Shown: positions 1 to 10,403 of the stretch, in pieces
Position numbering within the stretch: the first letter of the stretch is position 1
Layout of the letters: every line of letters starts with the position of its first letter
Assembly (NCBI RefSeq): GCF_000003815.2
Contig: NC_049992.1
Location: 10,466,755 to 10,530,754 of the forward strand
Reading direction: 5' to 3'
Origin: Branchiostoma floridae
Taxonomy: Eukaryota; Chordata; Leptocardii; Amphioxiformes; Branchiostomatidae
Length of the DNA: 64,000 nucleotides
Position numbers and translations under genes: made by a program
Notes under the pieces: generated by a model
What the model was told of the DNA's origin: nothing
Seen by the model: only the letters and a program-made list of their open reading frames with translations
Databases searched by the model: none

Positions 1-304
1 GACAAAACCGCTTAATGATAAATGATGGAAAATTTTATTTTTACTTGTGACATGTGTAAGCTAATCAATGATGAACATCACTATTTGCATAACATCTATA
101 AAAGCTCTAAATATTCCATGGAGCTTTGAGGTTGCCGAACTCTATTTCAATATTATCATTGACGTCGTTAACCTGGATACCAGACCCAAACCTCAAAATT
201 TCTATCGTGTTAGATATTTTTGAGATCGGACTGGGGTCTGGTAACCAGGCTACATTGATGTGTGCATTCAACTATAAGTCACGTTGTTCCTTCCCACCAT
301 CCAG

Positions 305-3135
305 ATCTAAACATTTCCACCGAACGAAGAACGTCCTGACGTTGAACCTGGCCATCACGAACGCCCTGATGTGTGTAGCGACAGTGCCTACTTTCGTGGC
401 GTCCAGCTTCAGTCGAAAGTGGATCTTCAGTGACACAGGTAACTAGGTTGACAGTCTCTTCCCACCACATTGCTGGGTGCCGTAAACAAACCGTCACCTT
501 TCACATTTGACCCACACCAAACGTAAAAATCGTCATTGTTATCCTTGTTAATGACTAACATATTTCAATAACTACACTTCAATAACTCGGTTGAAAGATT
601 TGCCTTGACCGAGGCTGACCTTTGCCAAATGTCACTCATGGACAGTTTGCTTGTTTCACCTATGAACCTGTTTGACCCTTGACCTATGTCCCCAGTTTGC
701 CAGATGACCGGTTTCATGGCAGGGTGGTTCGGCACACAGTCTATCTGCACTCTGGCGGCGATCGCCCTCGACCGGTGCATCGCTATCACTCTGCCGATGA
801 CCGGTAAACTAAGTCGCGGTGAGTGTTTTATGTGATGTTGTTCGGTCGTCGTTGCTGCTGTTTTAGAGCAACAGTTAACTTTTAATTATCAATTTTCTAA
901 AGTTTTAAGTTGATTTTCATTTTGAAAATCTGTCTGTCAATCATCTTAAGGACATTGGACTCCCCAATTATCAAAGGTTTTGTTTGGTTATACAGGTCTC
1001 CATTAGTGACTGATATGTCACAATTCTTCCAGGAGTCCGGGTAATTTGTAGAGAATCACCAATTCTAGACGAAAGTTCGATCCGAGTGTTTCTGACATAA
1101 AATATGAATGAATAAATTAAGTTGATTATTGTGTCTTGCGACAAGTTGCCATCTTGTACCTCTCAAGACACCAGGATCAAAAGTAAACAAATATTACATG
1201 AATGAAATGTTTACATAACTCAAAGCGAAATGAGGCAGAGTTAGTATACAGTAAATGTTAGTAAGTCAAGTAAGTGACGTATCTAAGTTCAGTAACAACA
1301 CAGGTATAAAATCAACGCACATGAGACAGTGAGTCGAACATAAGTATTGGCTAATGATGAATTAAGAAAAAAAACAATACGTAGGAAGCTTTGTGCGTTT
1401 GAAGCAGTGACATGGCTTATAATTAGGTTCTATTTGTATCCCTACTATTCTACTGCAGGTCGCAGGGCGATAATAAGTATAGTGGTGGTGTGGCTGTGGT
1501 CCCTGGTCTGGTGTCTACCTCCGTTCTTCGGCTGGAACAAGTGGTCCATGCAGAAATACCAGACAGGCTGCACCTTCAACTATTTGTCAGGTACACTCTC
1601 CTAACCATCATTTATAGATTGTGTTTAATGTTCGTAAAGCAACAAAGAAAAACACTTCCATGCATTACCCTAGCTGTTTGTTGATGTTTTTTTCACAAAA
1701 AGATAACAGACCACAATATACAATGGTATTATAACATCAACCGTGATTCAGCAAATCCTCATATCTCTTTCGAGTGGATGTCGTACAATGTATTATTGCC
1801 ATGGTTCACCATTGTCAGTATGTTTGATCAAGGGGGAGGGGGGGGGGTCGGCCCTTACATGTTTAAGGAGTTGGTCCGTTGTGGTATGGCATTCATGTAA
1901 TGACGTTTCATTTGTCTAGACAATACATTCCAAAGATGGTACATCATGGCCCTGACGTTAGCAGTCTTCGTACTGCCAATGGTGGTGATGATAGTGTGCT
2001 ACTACGCCATCTGGCGGGCCGCACGGCGCAGCACCCTCGCACTCAAGGGCATGATGGACCTAGGGTCGTTTCAGGTACCACGACTTCAGTCTCATCATCA
2101 TCATCATCCAGGCGTGCTGGTTGCACGGATGGCCATGACTCATAGTCTGTGCAATTTACGGATAAGCCGCTTACTGTCCATAAATCCTGATCTGTTGTGA
2201 TTGAATCTATGAAAAGTCATCCTCCCACACAGGTTGGCTCTCGCGGCAATACCTTGAGATGATCCCCGATATCGCAAGGCATATGTATTACTGAGAGAGC
2301 CAAACCTGTGTGGGAGGGTGTGCAAAGTTGGTTTGCTAGCTTTAGAGAACTTTAACGTAACGTTACCTGCTTTACAATGACGGAAAAATCAATTTAATAA
2401 AGACATAACGTTACATATATTATGCAGTTATCATTTTTATTGGGGAAGGCATAATGAAAGACCGTAAAAGCAAGAATACTCTGTGTCTCATTAGAACCTG
2501 CCGAAAAAGCGAAGGAATGTCGACGTCCACACGGCCAAGGTCGGGGTGCTGGTCACCTTGCTCTTCATCTTGTCCTGGACACCTTTCGCCATCGTGGCTC
2601 TGATTGGCTGGGCTGGATATGGTCACGTGCTAACACCTCTGGCGGGAGCCATTCCTGCTGCGATTGCCAAAATGTCAGTTGTCGTGAACTACGTCGTGTA
2701 TGCAGCGCTGATGCCTGACTTCAAGCGAGGTAGGTAACGTTAACTTCCAGTGTGGGTTTGGCTTCAAAACAATCTTGGCTAGTTTTATTGGAGGGTGTGT
2801 GTGTGTCTGGTCTCGAGTCGACGGTTAGGTATATACCTAAGAAGATTGACAAGTTAAATTTAGACTACAAAAACGCGGTTGTTTTCTTTCCTTCGTGTAT
2901 TGAAATTATCAGAAACATTGTGACAGTTCGTAACAACACTTCTTAAGTGGTTGTCCTAGAGATCCGTGTACTGTTGCAGCCGACGTTTACTGCAGCAATG
3001 ATAATTCATCAATGATACAAAAGCTTTGAATTTGATTTTGCAGGTTTACGTGAAGTTCTACCATGGATGCCCGGCTCAGGTCCCCGTCGCCAACGGGATA
3101 TGACGTCACGATGTGCATCTGTGGAGCATTCCTGA
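305..3135 (+). CDS. Opsin-like class A GPCR, 3' six coding exons (5' end outside window)
   Basis: Seven-transmembrane receptor, probably retinal-binding. Coding exons with GT-AG borders and matching phases: 305-438, 696-818, 1459-1590, 1920-2073, 2495-2729, 3044-3135 (stop TGA). TM1 and the start lie upstream of the window. TM2 reads LTLNLAITNALMCVATVP. TM3 ends AALDRY-like as AAIALDRC, so the DRY motif is DRC. Extracellular loop 2 has the opsin-type PPFFGWNKW followed by TGCTFNYL, with the disulphide cysteine. TM6 has FILSWTPFAIVALIGW. TM7 reads AIPAAIAKMSVVVNYVVY: the lysine aligns with the retinal Schiff-base lysine (K296 of bovine rhodopsin), while NPxxY is NYVVY. The residue aligning with E181 of loop 2 appears to be Gln. 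The tail is short (about 30 residues). Seen: exons and motifs. Known: the AK..S...N context in TM7 is an opsin signature. Inferred: photoreceptor or retinal-binding role. Subfamily not assigned. Confidence 0.85.
2221..2317. repeat. 97-bp foldback element in opsin intron
   Basis: The two ends are inverted copies of about 23 bp (CCTCCCACACAGGTT then GGCTCTC; the right arm has one extra T), separated by about 50 bp. It sits in the intron between opsin exons 1920-2073 and 2495-2729. It looks like a very short MITE or a stable hairpin. No clear target-site duplication was seen. Confidence 0.6.
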
Positions 3136-3462
3136 ACCATCCTCTATGACGTAGGGGTAAAAAAAAGTAGTGCGGTCGAAATCTTGAAGCGTCTGTAAAC
3201 ACTGCAACGTGAAAGAAGCGGGGCATGAGCTTTGCTATATGGTAGCATGATAAGTCAGATCGTATGTATAAGATCATGATGTTTGTCCATTCCCCGTATC
3301 AGTGCGTGTGACCTTTACAGCTGACTGCCTGGGTGAGTCGGCTGCAGTTCCGCATGGCCCCGCATGACCCCATTTAAAAGAGGTCTTTAAAAAATTTCAA
3401 AACTGTGTTCTGCTACCTTATCGATACACAGGATTACCTCTACAAATGAACATAATCTTCTC

Positions 3463-3737
3463 GGTTACACAACCGTCTTTATTCTTCTGCAGACATTTCG
3501 GCGACCACCTGCAGTGTTCCTCAGTGCGTAACGAAATTGTTTCCATCTGTGCATAGTGAACTTAACCTGCTGTTTGACGTAACTTGTCTAGAAATTATGT
3601 CACAATAGCTCAAATTCGGTCTACACCGACGCCATGTCAAGTTTACTAGGTGTCGATAGCAACTGTTTCGTAACGCACTGAGGAAGACTGCAGGTGGTCG
3701 TCAAACGCCTGCAGATGAATAAAAGATGTGTAACGAA
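3463..3737. repeat. Foldback MITE, about 275 bp
   Basis: The left arm (from GTTACACAACCG, through CGACCACCTGCAG and CCTCAGTGCGTAACGAAA) is matched in inverse orientation by the right arm, which ends AAAAGATGTGTAACGAA. Arms are roughly 70 bp with small differences. The right arm recurs at 16610-16650, at the start of unit B after the gap. A hAT-like element is inserted at its right end. Confidence 0.65.
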
Positions 3738-4202
3738 TAGGGGTGGGTACCGGTACATTAAATTCAGGTCCAGGTCTGGTTCAGGTCCAGAGGATCAGGT
3801 CCAGGTCCGGACCTGAACCTGGACCTGATTATATATACAAAATGTATATGAGAACTTGTAAATGGACGATGCTCAAAACAATGGTTCATTTCACTACAAA
3901 GTAATCTGTTTTATGTAGTATTCGACTCCCACTGGCGTTTTAAAATCCTACAAGGCTAACTGCCTCAGTACTATTGACTGTAAGAATTGGTAAATGATTA
4001 TAGACTCTACTTCGCTCTAGCTTGTTATTTTCCTCGACTTTTAAGCCCTAAAACGTGTGAATGCCTGAATATATTATCTGTTTATTTTCCAATAGGTCCA
4101 ACATTCGGTCCACTGATTTTTTTCAGGTCCGGTTTTTCTGGACCGGTCCAATAAGAAAAAAAAAGGTTTTGTACCGATACACTGTACCGGTACCCACCCC
4201 AA
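3738..4202. mobile_element. Non-autonomous hAT-like DNA transposon, 465 bp
   Basis: Terminal inverted repeats TAGGGGTGGGTACCGGTAC and, at the other end in inverse, TTGGGGTGGGTACCGGTAC. The element is flanked on both sides by the 8-bp direct repeat GTAACGAA (3730-3737 and 4203-4210). The equivalent place in unit B (around 16640) has a single GTAACGAA and no insert, which is a natural empty site. An 8-bp target duplication and a TAGGGGTG start are typical of hAT elements. No coding capacity. Subterminal sequence has repeated AGGTCCAGGTC-type motifs. Inserted after the unit duplication, or lost precisely in B (unlikely). Confidence 0.85.
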
Positions 4203-4210
4203 GTAACGAA

Positions 4211-6106
4211 GTTTAGACTATGTTCAATTGATCTACCAAGCTGATGAACCTATTTATAAATACCTCCATTAATGTCTACTATGTTGGCTAGACATCGCTG
4301 CTTGATACTGTATGGATGGGAGTTGGCTCAACAACAGGAAAGAAAGCCAAGTCAGCGCAATAGCCTTAGACTAGTAAACAGTGCTCAATTCAATTGTGTC
4401 TTGTTGAGAGTGTGTCTATGGTGTTAATGCCTATAATGTGGAAACATGAAGGAATATCTTTCAGAGCGCTTAGTTATAATCACCAAGTACAAAGCACACA
4501 TAGTTACGAAAAGTTGGTAACAACCTAATGGATACATCGAAAATACCGTGCCATTTAAGCCTTTTAAAACACTCCGGTGTGCGTGAGTTTAAAGCTGATC
4601 CCGCTCGCAAGTCGCGTGCTCTCATGTATGTATATATTTTGACAAACTATCTGTATAAAAAAGTATGTATATGTCTAATGCAGCGAAATACCAAACGATA
4701 CCAAAAGCTGAAACATTGTAAATAGGAAACGAGGGAAACCATGAATGTGATGCAGTGTCCATGGTAACGCTGTCGTCTTTTGATCATGAGAGAAAAGACT
4801 ATATCTGTATTTTTTATGCATTTCATGTTATCGAACGATCGTCGCTATATAATGAGAGTAATCTTCCCCATCCCTGTTAAGCAATATATTCTTAGAAGTG
4901 TAAGAAGAAAAGAAGTTTATTTATTGCCAAATGTGTAACATTGTGGAAATTGATTTGTATATTTTGCATTTGGACTGAAATTATGAATGTACGGTGAGAA
5001 GAGTGCGACATTGCTGCCGTATTGCCTTATCGTGAAACGTGACTTGTTATATGTCCTGTACTCGGATAATGTTTCTGTGAACTATTACGGACTAACAGGT
5101 CAATAAAGTTTGTGAGAGATAATACTTCTACTGTTTCCTTTGTCACACCTGTCTTGTGTATGTAGAAATTGTGTATAGAGACTTATAGACTTATAATACC
5201 CATTAGGACTTTAAGCGATGTAAACTGTATCTGTGTTATATACTTTCAACGACCCTTGCCTCTTCCCCCATGACTTCAATGAACAGCGGCCTTCAGAGCG
5301 ATTTGAGCTTTCATGAATAAACAAAGATTCAAACTGTTGCTTTCATTAAACACTTGTAAAAATTGGCTGTTATCTAGATCTATCACATTGACACGGGACG
5401 CAAAATCCGAACAAGATGCATTGCACGTTTACATCAATTTATTGATTTCATAAAGCATGAGAACAAATACCAACTAATGAAAATACTGACCAACATGGAC
5501 ACATCATACATGTATGTCCACCGCCTAGACACATTTCAATGGTGAGTTAAATGTTCTCAATTGTCAGGATTACACCAACGTTACATCGCACTTTCACAAC
5601 AGTCAGTTTTACAATGTAGCATCACTTTTGAATTTGCATACATCGAAGTGATCCGTTGCAAGACAAATCCATTGTTAGCCTTTGAGCCAAATCTTTTTAC
5701 ACGCATTACCAAATATGTTAACGTTAACCACCAAGTGATACATGTATGTACATTTCAACAGCTATCAGGTTTACATCATCACCAGGTTTACTAATTCTGA
5801 CATATTTACAAAGAAACACAATTATACATCACATATCTACATCGATGCCAGTGGTTATACATGCCGTTACCACATTGCCGCCCCACTTATATCACATGCT
5901 AACACGGTAAGATTCTGCTACGCAATTACAGACTATACCACTTTCGGGTATACGGGGTGTTCACCTCCGTTAGCCTTATCTAAATATATAGATGTAACAG
6001 AAACTGTTCATCACTATCTTGACATTTATGAAGTGCCTTCCGCATAACATAATCCGAGTAGAAATCTAAAAATTGAGAAGGATGGGGCGCTGTTGACGAT
6101 CATCAT
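4211..6106. other. Noncoding flank of unit A, 3' side of GPCR I
   Basis: No convincing coding exon. The stretch is retained in all three units, including a 5500-6060 block that is alignable in A, B and C. On the minus strand an AATAAA lies at 5443-5438 (plus TTTATT), kept in B (about 17810) and C (about 24020), a plausible poly(A) signal about 660 bp past the GPCR I stop. The block may therefore be mostly 3' UTR of the receptor. A plus-strand AATAAAG at about 5103 recurs in B (about 17543), purpose unknown. Confidence 0.55.
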
Positions 6107-7288
6107 CTAGTCTGACACAGTAGGCAAGGTACAGGGTTCTCTAGGCTCAAAACCGATGGCCACGGTCAAAGGTTCTGGGGTGAATGGTTTTGGAACCGAA
6201 GGTCGTTCAGAAATAACCTCTGTCCTCTGAGCCAAAGCTGACCTGGGACCTGCCTGCCTCGGGCAGTCTTCGTTTTGCTGTCTCTGTGGTGGGCTACGCA
6301 TCAGCATCCGTCGGCAAGTCTTTTTAAAATCTGAGTTCTTTCTGATATGAAGATAAGAGTTAATACAGCAGTTAGTATAGTACATAATCCAGACAATGGA
6401 ACTCACAGGGGGTGGCCAGTCCATACCAGACGCCACAAACACACAGGATGGACCCACTAGCACACAGAACACGCATGCCAGAACCGCCAGATTCTTCGAC
6501 ACTTTGAGCATGTTTTTCTTCTGCTGGTTTTGGATAGACGGGTTGTTTGGGTTATAGGAGGCGTTTCGAACATGGCGGTAGATGGCGGTGTAGCTGTACA
6601 GCATGGTGAGGAGTGGCAGGGCGTACAGCGTCCCGATCACCGCACGGGTCGCCAAGACAGGCCCTGTCCAGGCGACGCAAACCCCAATCGACAGCATCCC
6701 AAGGAAGCCGTAGCCGAGCACGAAGGGAATGGCGGCCGTCCAGGACACGAGCCAGGCCAGCAGGACGATCAGAACGTTGTTTCTGGCGGTGAAGAAGGCC
6801 TTGTAGGTGGATCTGGGCTTGGTGATGAGCATGTAGCGGTGAAAGGCGATGAGCGCCATGCAGGACAGCGAGGTGAACTTGTTGGAGATGCCGATGGTGG
6901 CGAGTGCGGCACACACACTGGGATGGAACGGAACCCGGTGGGTTATGACAGTGTAGACGCCGAACGGCAGGTAGACAGCCGTCTCCAGGAGGTCTCCCGC
7001 TGCCAGATTCACCACGAACCAGCTAGTGGCAGTGCGGAGCCTTTTGTTAAACCCCACAGCGAAGATCACCGTTCCGTTCAGCGCGGTTCCCACCACGGCT
7101 AGAAGACCCATGACCATCGCCACGCCAACAACGGCTCCCATCGATCGGGGGGAAGCCGGCGTGGAGACAGCAGTAACGGAGCTGTCGTTGGTGCTGAAAA
7201 GCGTGCTGTTGGGGTATGGAGGCATCCAATCGCTGAGTGTTGCGTTTACAGCGAAGGTCGTGTTTTCAAAGTCGATCCCCATCCCCAT
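6107..7288 (-). CDS. Class A orphan GPCR, subtype I (unit A), intact
   Basis: Single coding exon, 393 residues. N-terminal ectodomain of about 50 residues with four N-glycosylation sequons (N9, N15, N27, N34). TM1 about 51-80 with the N in ALNGTVIF; TM2 NLAAGDLLETAVYLPF with the conserved Asp; TM3 cysteine at 126 and loop-2 cysteine at 204 fit the usual disulphide. The DRY box is HRY (150-152, AFHRYMLITKP). TM6 has FCVLVGP with no CWxP tryptophan. TM7 ends CINSYLHIRKN in place of NPxxY, then a basic helix-8 stretch. Seen: topology and motifs. Inferred: surface receptor, ligand unknown; intronless tandem receptors are often chemosensory, but no odorant-receptor signature is seen. Closest paralogue is the copy at 24957. 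A TATA box lies about 85 bp upstream of the start. The start at the first ATG of an ATG-GGT-ATG run is a choice; the ATG two codons on is equally possible. Confidence 0.88.
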   Translation of the reverse strand: MGMGIDFENTTFAVNATLSDWMPPYPNSTLFSTNDSSVTAVSTPASPRSMGAVVGVAMVMGLLAVVGTALNGTVIFAVGFNKRLRTATSWFVVNLAAGDLLETAVYLPFGVYTVITHRVPFHPSVCAALATIGISNKFTSLSCMALIAFHRYMLITKPRSTYKAFFTARNNVLIVLLAWLVSWTAAIPFVLGYGFLGMLSIGVCVAWTGPVLATRAVIGTLYALPLLTMLYSYTAIYRHVRNASYNPNNPSIQNQQKKNMLKVSKNLAVLACVFCVLVGPSCVFVASGMDWPPPVSSIVWIMYYTNCCINSYLHIRKNSDFKKTCRRMLMRSPPQRQQNEDCPRQAGPRSALAQRTEVISERPSVPKPFTPEPLTVAIGFEPREPCTLPTVSD

Positions 7289-7373
7289 ACCGATATTGTT
7301 TTGTTACTCGGGCTAGCAACACCTCTTTTATGCATTTGTGGTCTGAAATGATACGACTTAGATCAACCCTGGG

Positions 7374-7380
7374 CTTTATA
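7374..7380 (-). promoter_or_regulatory. TATA box of subtype I GPCR
   Basis: Minus strand reads GGTCTATAAAGCCC. The same block, GGTCTATAAAGCTC, sits at 26212-26206 before the paralogue at 24957. Position (about 85-90 bp before the ATG) and conservation support a core promoter without a 5' UTR intron. Confidence 0.6.
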
Positions 7381-7657
7381 GACCACGGGCTATGTATTAA
7401 CTTGCATTATTAATGTCATAATGACTAGTTGTAATTTTTGTGACTCTGAGTGAAAATTATGTTGATAAATCTTGACATTGTTCGTGACAAGTAATCAAAT
7501 TAAGCTTCTTAAGCCACCAGGACATATAAGAGGGAACCTTCTAATACTGTGTGATAAAAAAAGGAAATGTTCTTTTTGAATTTATTTGCCTCTCTGATGA
7601 TGTATTGACAAGCTTTCAACAAGCGAGCCAAAATGCCTTCCTCTTTGACGAACCTTC

Positions 7658-8863
7658 CTAGGTAGACACAGTAGGTAATTCACAATAGGTCGGCTCCCTT
7701 GGCTCAAGACGGGTTACATGTGTACGCTGTATGATCAAAGTTCTAACGCGATTTGCTTGGACCGTCTGGTCAACGGGTTGACCTAATCTTGCCTGTCTAG
7801 GACCATCTTGATTTTGCTCTCTCTGTGGTGGGCGACAGAAGATAATCTTTCGACAGACCTTCTTAAAATCTGAATTATTTCTGATATGCATAAACGCATT
7901 TATACAGCAGTTGGCATAATACATAATCCAGACTAGAGCGTTCGCAGAGGCTGGCCAGCCCGCACCAAAGACCACAAGAATACAAGAGGGGAACACTAGC
8001 ACACAGAAGACGCATGCCAGAACCGCGAGGTTTTTCGCCACTTTGAGCATGTTTTTCTTCTGCTGGAGCTGAATACAAGGGTTATCTGGATTGTAGGGTG
8101 CTTTTCTAACATAGAGGTAGATAGAGGTGTAGCTGTACAGCATGGTGAGGAGTGGCAGGGCGTACAGCGTCCCGGTCACCGCACGACGAGTAGTCAAGAC
8201 AGACCCGGTTGCCGGAACACAAATCCCAATCGAAGGCGTTCGGATGAAGCCGTAGCCGAGCACGAAGGGGATGGCGGTCGTCCAGGACACGAGCCAGGCC
8301 AGCAGGACGATCAGAACGTTGTTTCTGGCGGTGAAGACGGCCTTGTAGGTGGACTTGGGCTTGGTGATGAGCATGTAGCGGTGGAAGGCGATGAGTGCCA
8401 TACAGGACAGCGAGGTGAACTTGCTGGAGATGCCGATGGTGGCAAGTGCGGCGCACACGCTGGGATGGATTGGAACCCGGTGGGTGATGACAGTGTAGAC
8501 GCCGAACGGCAGGTAGACAGCCGTCTCTAGGAGGTCACCCGCCGCCAGATTCGCCACGAACCAGCCGGTGGCAGTGCGGAGCCTTTTGTTGAACCCCACA
8601 GCGAAGATCACGGTTCCGTTCAGCGAAGTTCCCACCAAGGCCAGAAGACCCATGACCATTGCCACGCCAACAATGAAACCCTGCGTTGGTTGGGGAGAAG
8701 CGGACGTAGGTAAAGCATCGATGGTGCTGTCATTGGTGCTGGAAAGCGTGCTGGGATACATCTCGGCACTGGCCGTGGTGTTGTTAGAGTACAGGAATAT
8801 TCCATCGTCGTCTGTGACATTCACAGCATAGGTCAAATTTTCTAGGGCCATACCGACATCCAT
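7658..8863 (-). CDS. Class A orphan GPCR, subtype II (unit A), intact
   Basis: Single coding exon, 401 residues. Starts MDVGMALENLTYAVNVT; the ectodomain has sequons at ENLT, VNVT, SNNTT and TNDS. Same framework as subtype I: LNGTVIFAVGFNKRLRTAT after TM1, LAAGDLLE in TM2, SVCAALATIGI in TM3, HRY in place of DRY, FCVLVFP in TM6 without the CWxP tryptophan, and INAFMHIRNNS in TM7 instead of NPxxY. Subtype II is marked by the GYGFIRTPSIGICV loop 2 and a tail ending ELPTVST. The ATG is preceded by a good 3' splice site (TTTCTTTACTTCAG then GAAGACAAAC), shared with the two other subtype II genes, so the 5' UTR is probably spliced while the coding region is intronless. A minus AATAAA lies about 75 bp past the stop. 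Ligand unknown. Confidence 0.87.
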   Translation of the reverse strand: MDVGMALENLTYAVNVTDDDGIFLYSNNTTASAEMYPSTLSSTNDSTIDALPTSASPQPTQGFIVGVAMVMGLLALVGTSLNGTVIFAVGFNKRLRTATGWFVANLAAGDLLETAVYLPFGVYTVITHRVPIHPSVCAALATIGISSKFTSLSCMALIAFHRYMLITKPKSTYKAVFTARNNVLIVLLAWLVSWTTAIPFVLGYGFIRTPSIGICVPATGSVLTTRRAVTGTLYALPLLTMLYSYTSIYLYVRKAPYNPDNPCIQLQQKKNMLKVAKNLAVLACVFCVLVFPSCILVVFGAGWPASANALVWIMYYANCCINAFMHIRNNSDFKKVCRKIIFCRPPQREQNQDGPRQARLGQPVDQTVQANRVRTLIIQRTHVTRLEPREPTYCELPTVST

Positions 8864-9227
8864 GTTTGTCTTCCTGAAGTAAAGAAAAATTCCAATGAGA
8901 ATTCGCCAGTAGCAGGCTGTACAGAATAGAAAGAAAGGATATCATTATGTTGTTCTTTTGCTCTTCGACCTGCACTTTGTACATTGATTTCAAGGTGTAT
9001 ATATATAACGGTCGTTGTTGTTACTTGCTGTAATTCACCATGTGTATCTATAACAACGAAACAAGTCTTAAGTTCATAAGGAATGATTCTTTTCAGAAAA
9101 TATACACAATGCAGTGTCTTTAAACAAATGGATAACTTAACATATAACGGCTTTTACATGAATTACCCATACAGTGTCTATTTGTGAGCTAAATCATGAA
9201 ATGTACATACGATAAACTTCCACTTAC

Positions 9228-9430
9228 GTACAATGCAGTTTTCGGCAGCCGTTCCGAATGCTCGTCGAAGTAACTGCTGTCTGTGTGGAAATGAGTGGAT
9301 AGGGATCGTCACCGTCTAGATCACTGTTTGGTCAGCAGACTTTAGACCCATCTCTGGAGTCCCTAAGTCCCTCCGCCCCTCAAACTAGCTCGTAGCCTTT
9401 GAGATTGGTTGGGGAGTATTTATGCAACTT
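9228..9430 (-). promoter_or_regulatory. 5' UTR exon and promoter block of subtype II GPCR
   Basis: Minus strand carries a splice donor GTAC/GTAAGT ending at 9228, about 350 bp upstream of the acceptor next to the ATG. Upstream is a block conserved in all three subtype II genes (here to 9430; also about 22427-22640 and 28851-29050). On the plus strand it includes GATTGGTTGGGGAGTATTTA (an inverted CCAAT, then ATAAATA on the minus strand) and a GC box (CCGCCCC). The start site itself cannot be read. The CCAAT lies downstream of the ATAAATA in the direction of transcription, so the TATA role is uncertain. Confidence 0.55.
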
Positions 9431-10371
9431 CAATGGTTTGTAACGTGATTGGAAATGTATCGGATTAAGACGATTATGATAGTATTTTGTAAGGTGCTTT
9501 ACAAGGTCGGATTCGGTGAGAGGATCATTGAGTTGATCGGCTCATTCGGAAGCAGCTAGGGATTGGAATGGATAGGCATGATGGTCCAGGACCTTAGCTA
9601 TTACAGACATTTGGGTATCTCACATGATGAAGCCATAAAAGTTTACAAAACTGAAGCAAAAGAGACGCGGAATCTGGAAAGCTTCCATATTTACTCTATT
9701 CCTTTAAGTATATGTTTTGGTGACGATACCCGACATCAAACGGAGCACGTTTTGTATAAACTGTTAACAGGATATAGACGATGATTATGATAACACAGTT
9801 GTCTGCTATGTAATGTCAAACACACGTTGCATACAGTTGCCCATGTGAGACTTAGTGCTCCAGTAGACGAGAGGGTGGAGAAGGAATTGCACACCCCTCC
9901 TTCACCATAAAAAGTCATGTGCAGGTCAGGCAAACAGGCAAATAGCCTGTCTGCCTCCTCATCTGTCCAATCGACAGGAGAACCCAAATGTCATTCTATG
10001 TTTACCTCGTATGTCATTGTTGTCTGCACCTCTCTGTTTATGTTTTTACATTTGTTGCGTCATGCTATAGACCACATGTACCTAGGCCGTCGAGGCATGA
10101 ATGAAGGGTTGTTGACCCGACTGCTCCTCGAATAAAATCACGGAGTAAGCGAAGGGAACGATTTGGTTTTATGAAATGGCTATAGCAAATGACCCGGCTT
10201 TAAGAAACCATATATACACCGAGGAATGGGTGGGTCATTAACATTATCATCATATATCCTACCGAACTGAGCAACGTAAGCTATGCAAATTCCTGTGAAA
10301 TATTAATTTCTTTCTCTCTTCTCTCTCTTCTCTTTCTTTCCTCTTTCTCTCTCTCTCTCTCTCTCTCTGTG

Positions 10372-10403
<32 letters not shown>

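Noticed and set aside
1700-1818. Possible extra opsin exon (reads FEWMSYNVLLPWFTIV)
   Set aside because: TM5 is already supplied by exon 1920-2073 and the phases join 1590 to 1920 cleanly. No good splice pair surrounds this stretch.
5561-6047. Short plus-strand open frames repeated in all three units
   Set aside because: Conservation follows the duplication, the frames are not kept open equally, and the region reads better as 3' UTR of the minus-strand receptor.
6552-6914. Alternative-frame His/Leu-rich minus-strand open frames inside the receptors
   Set aside because: Shifted frames of the same coding sequence, kept open by the conserved receptor codons.
6530-7102. Long open frames on the plus strand opposite the receptor genes (also 21302-21982, 25380-25766, 27702-28385)
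   Set aside because: They mirror the receptors in the opposite strand and share Gly/Arg/His-rich composition caused by receptor codon bias. They are broken differently in each paralogue.
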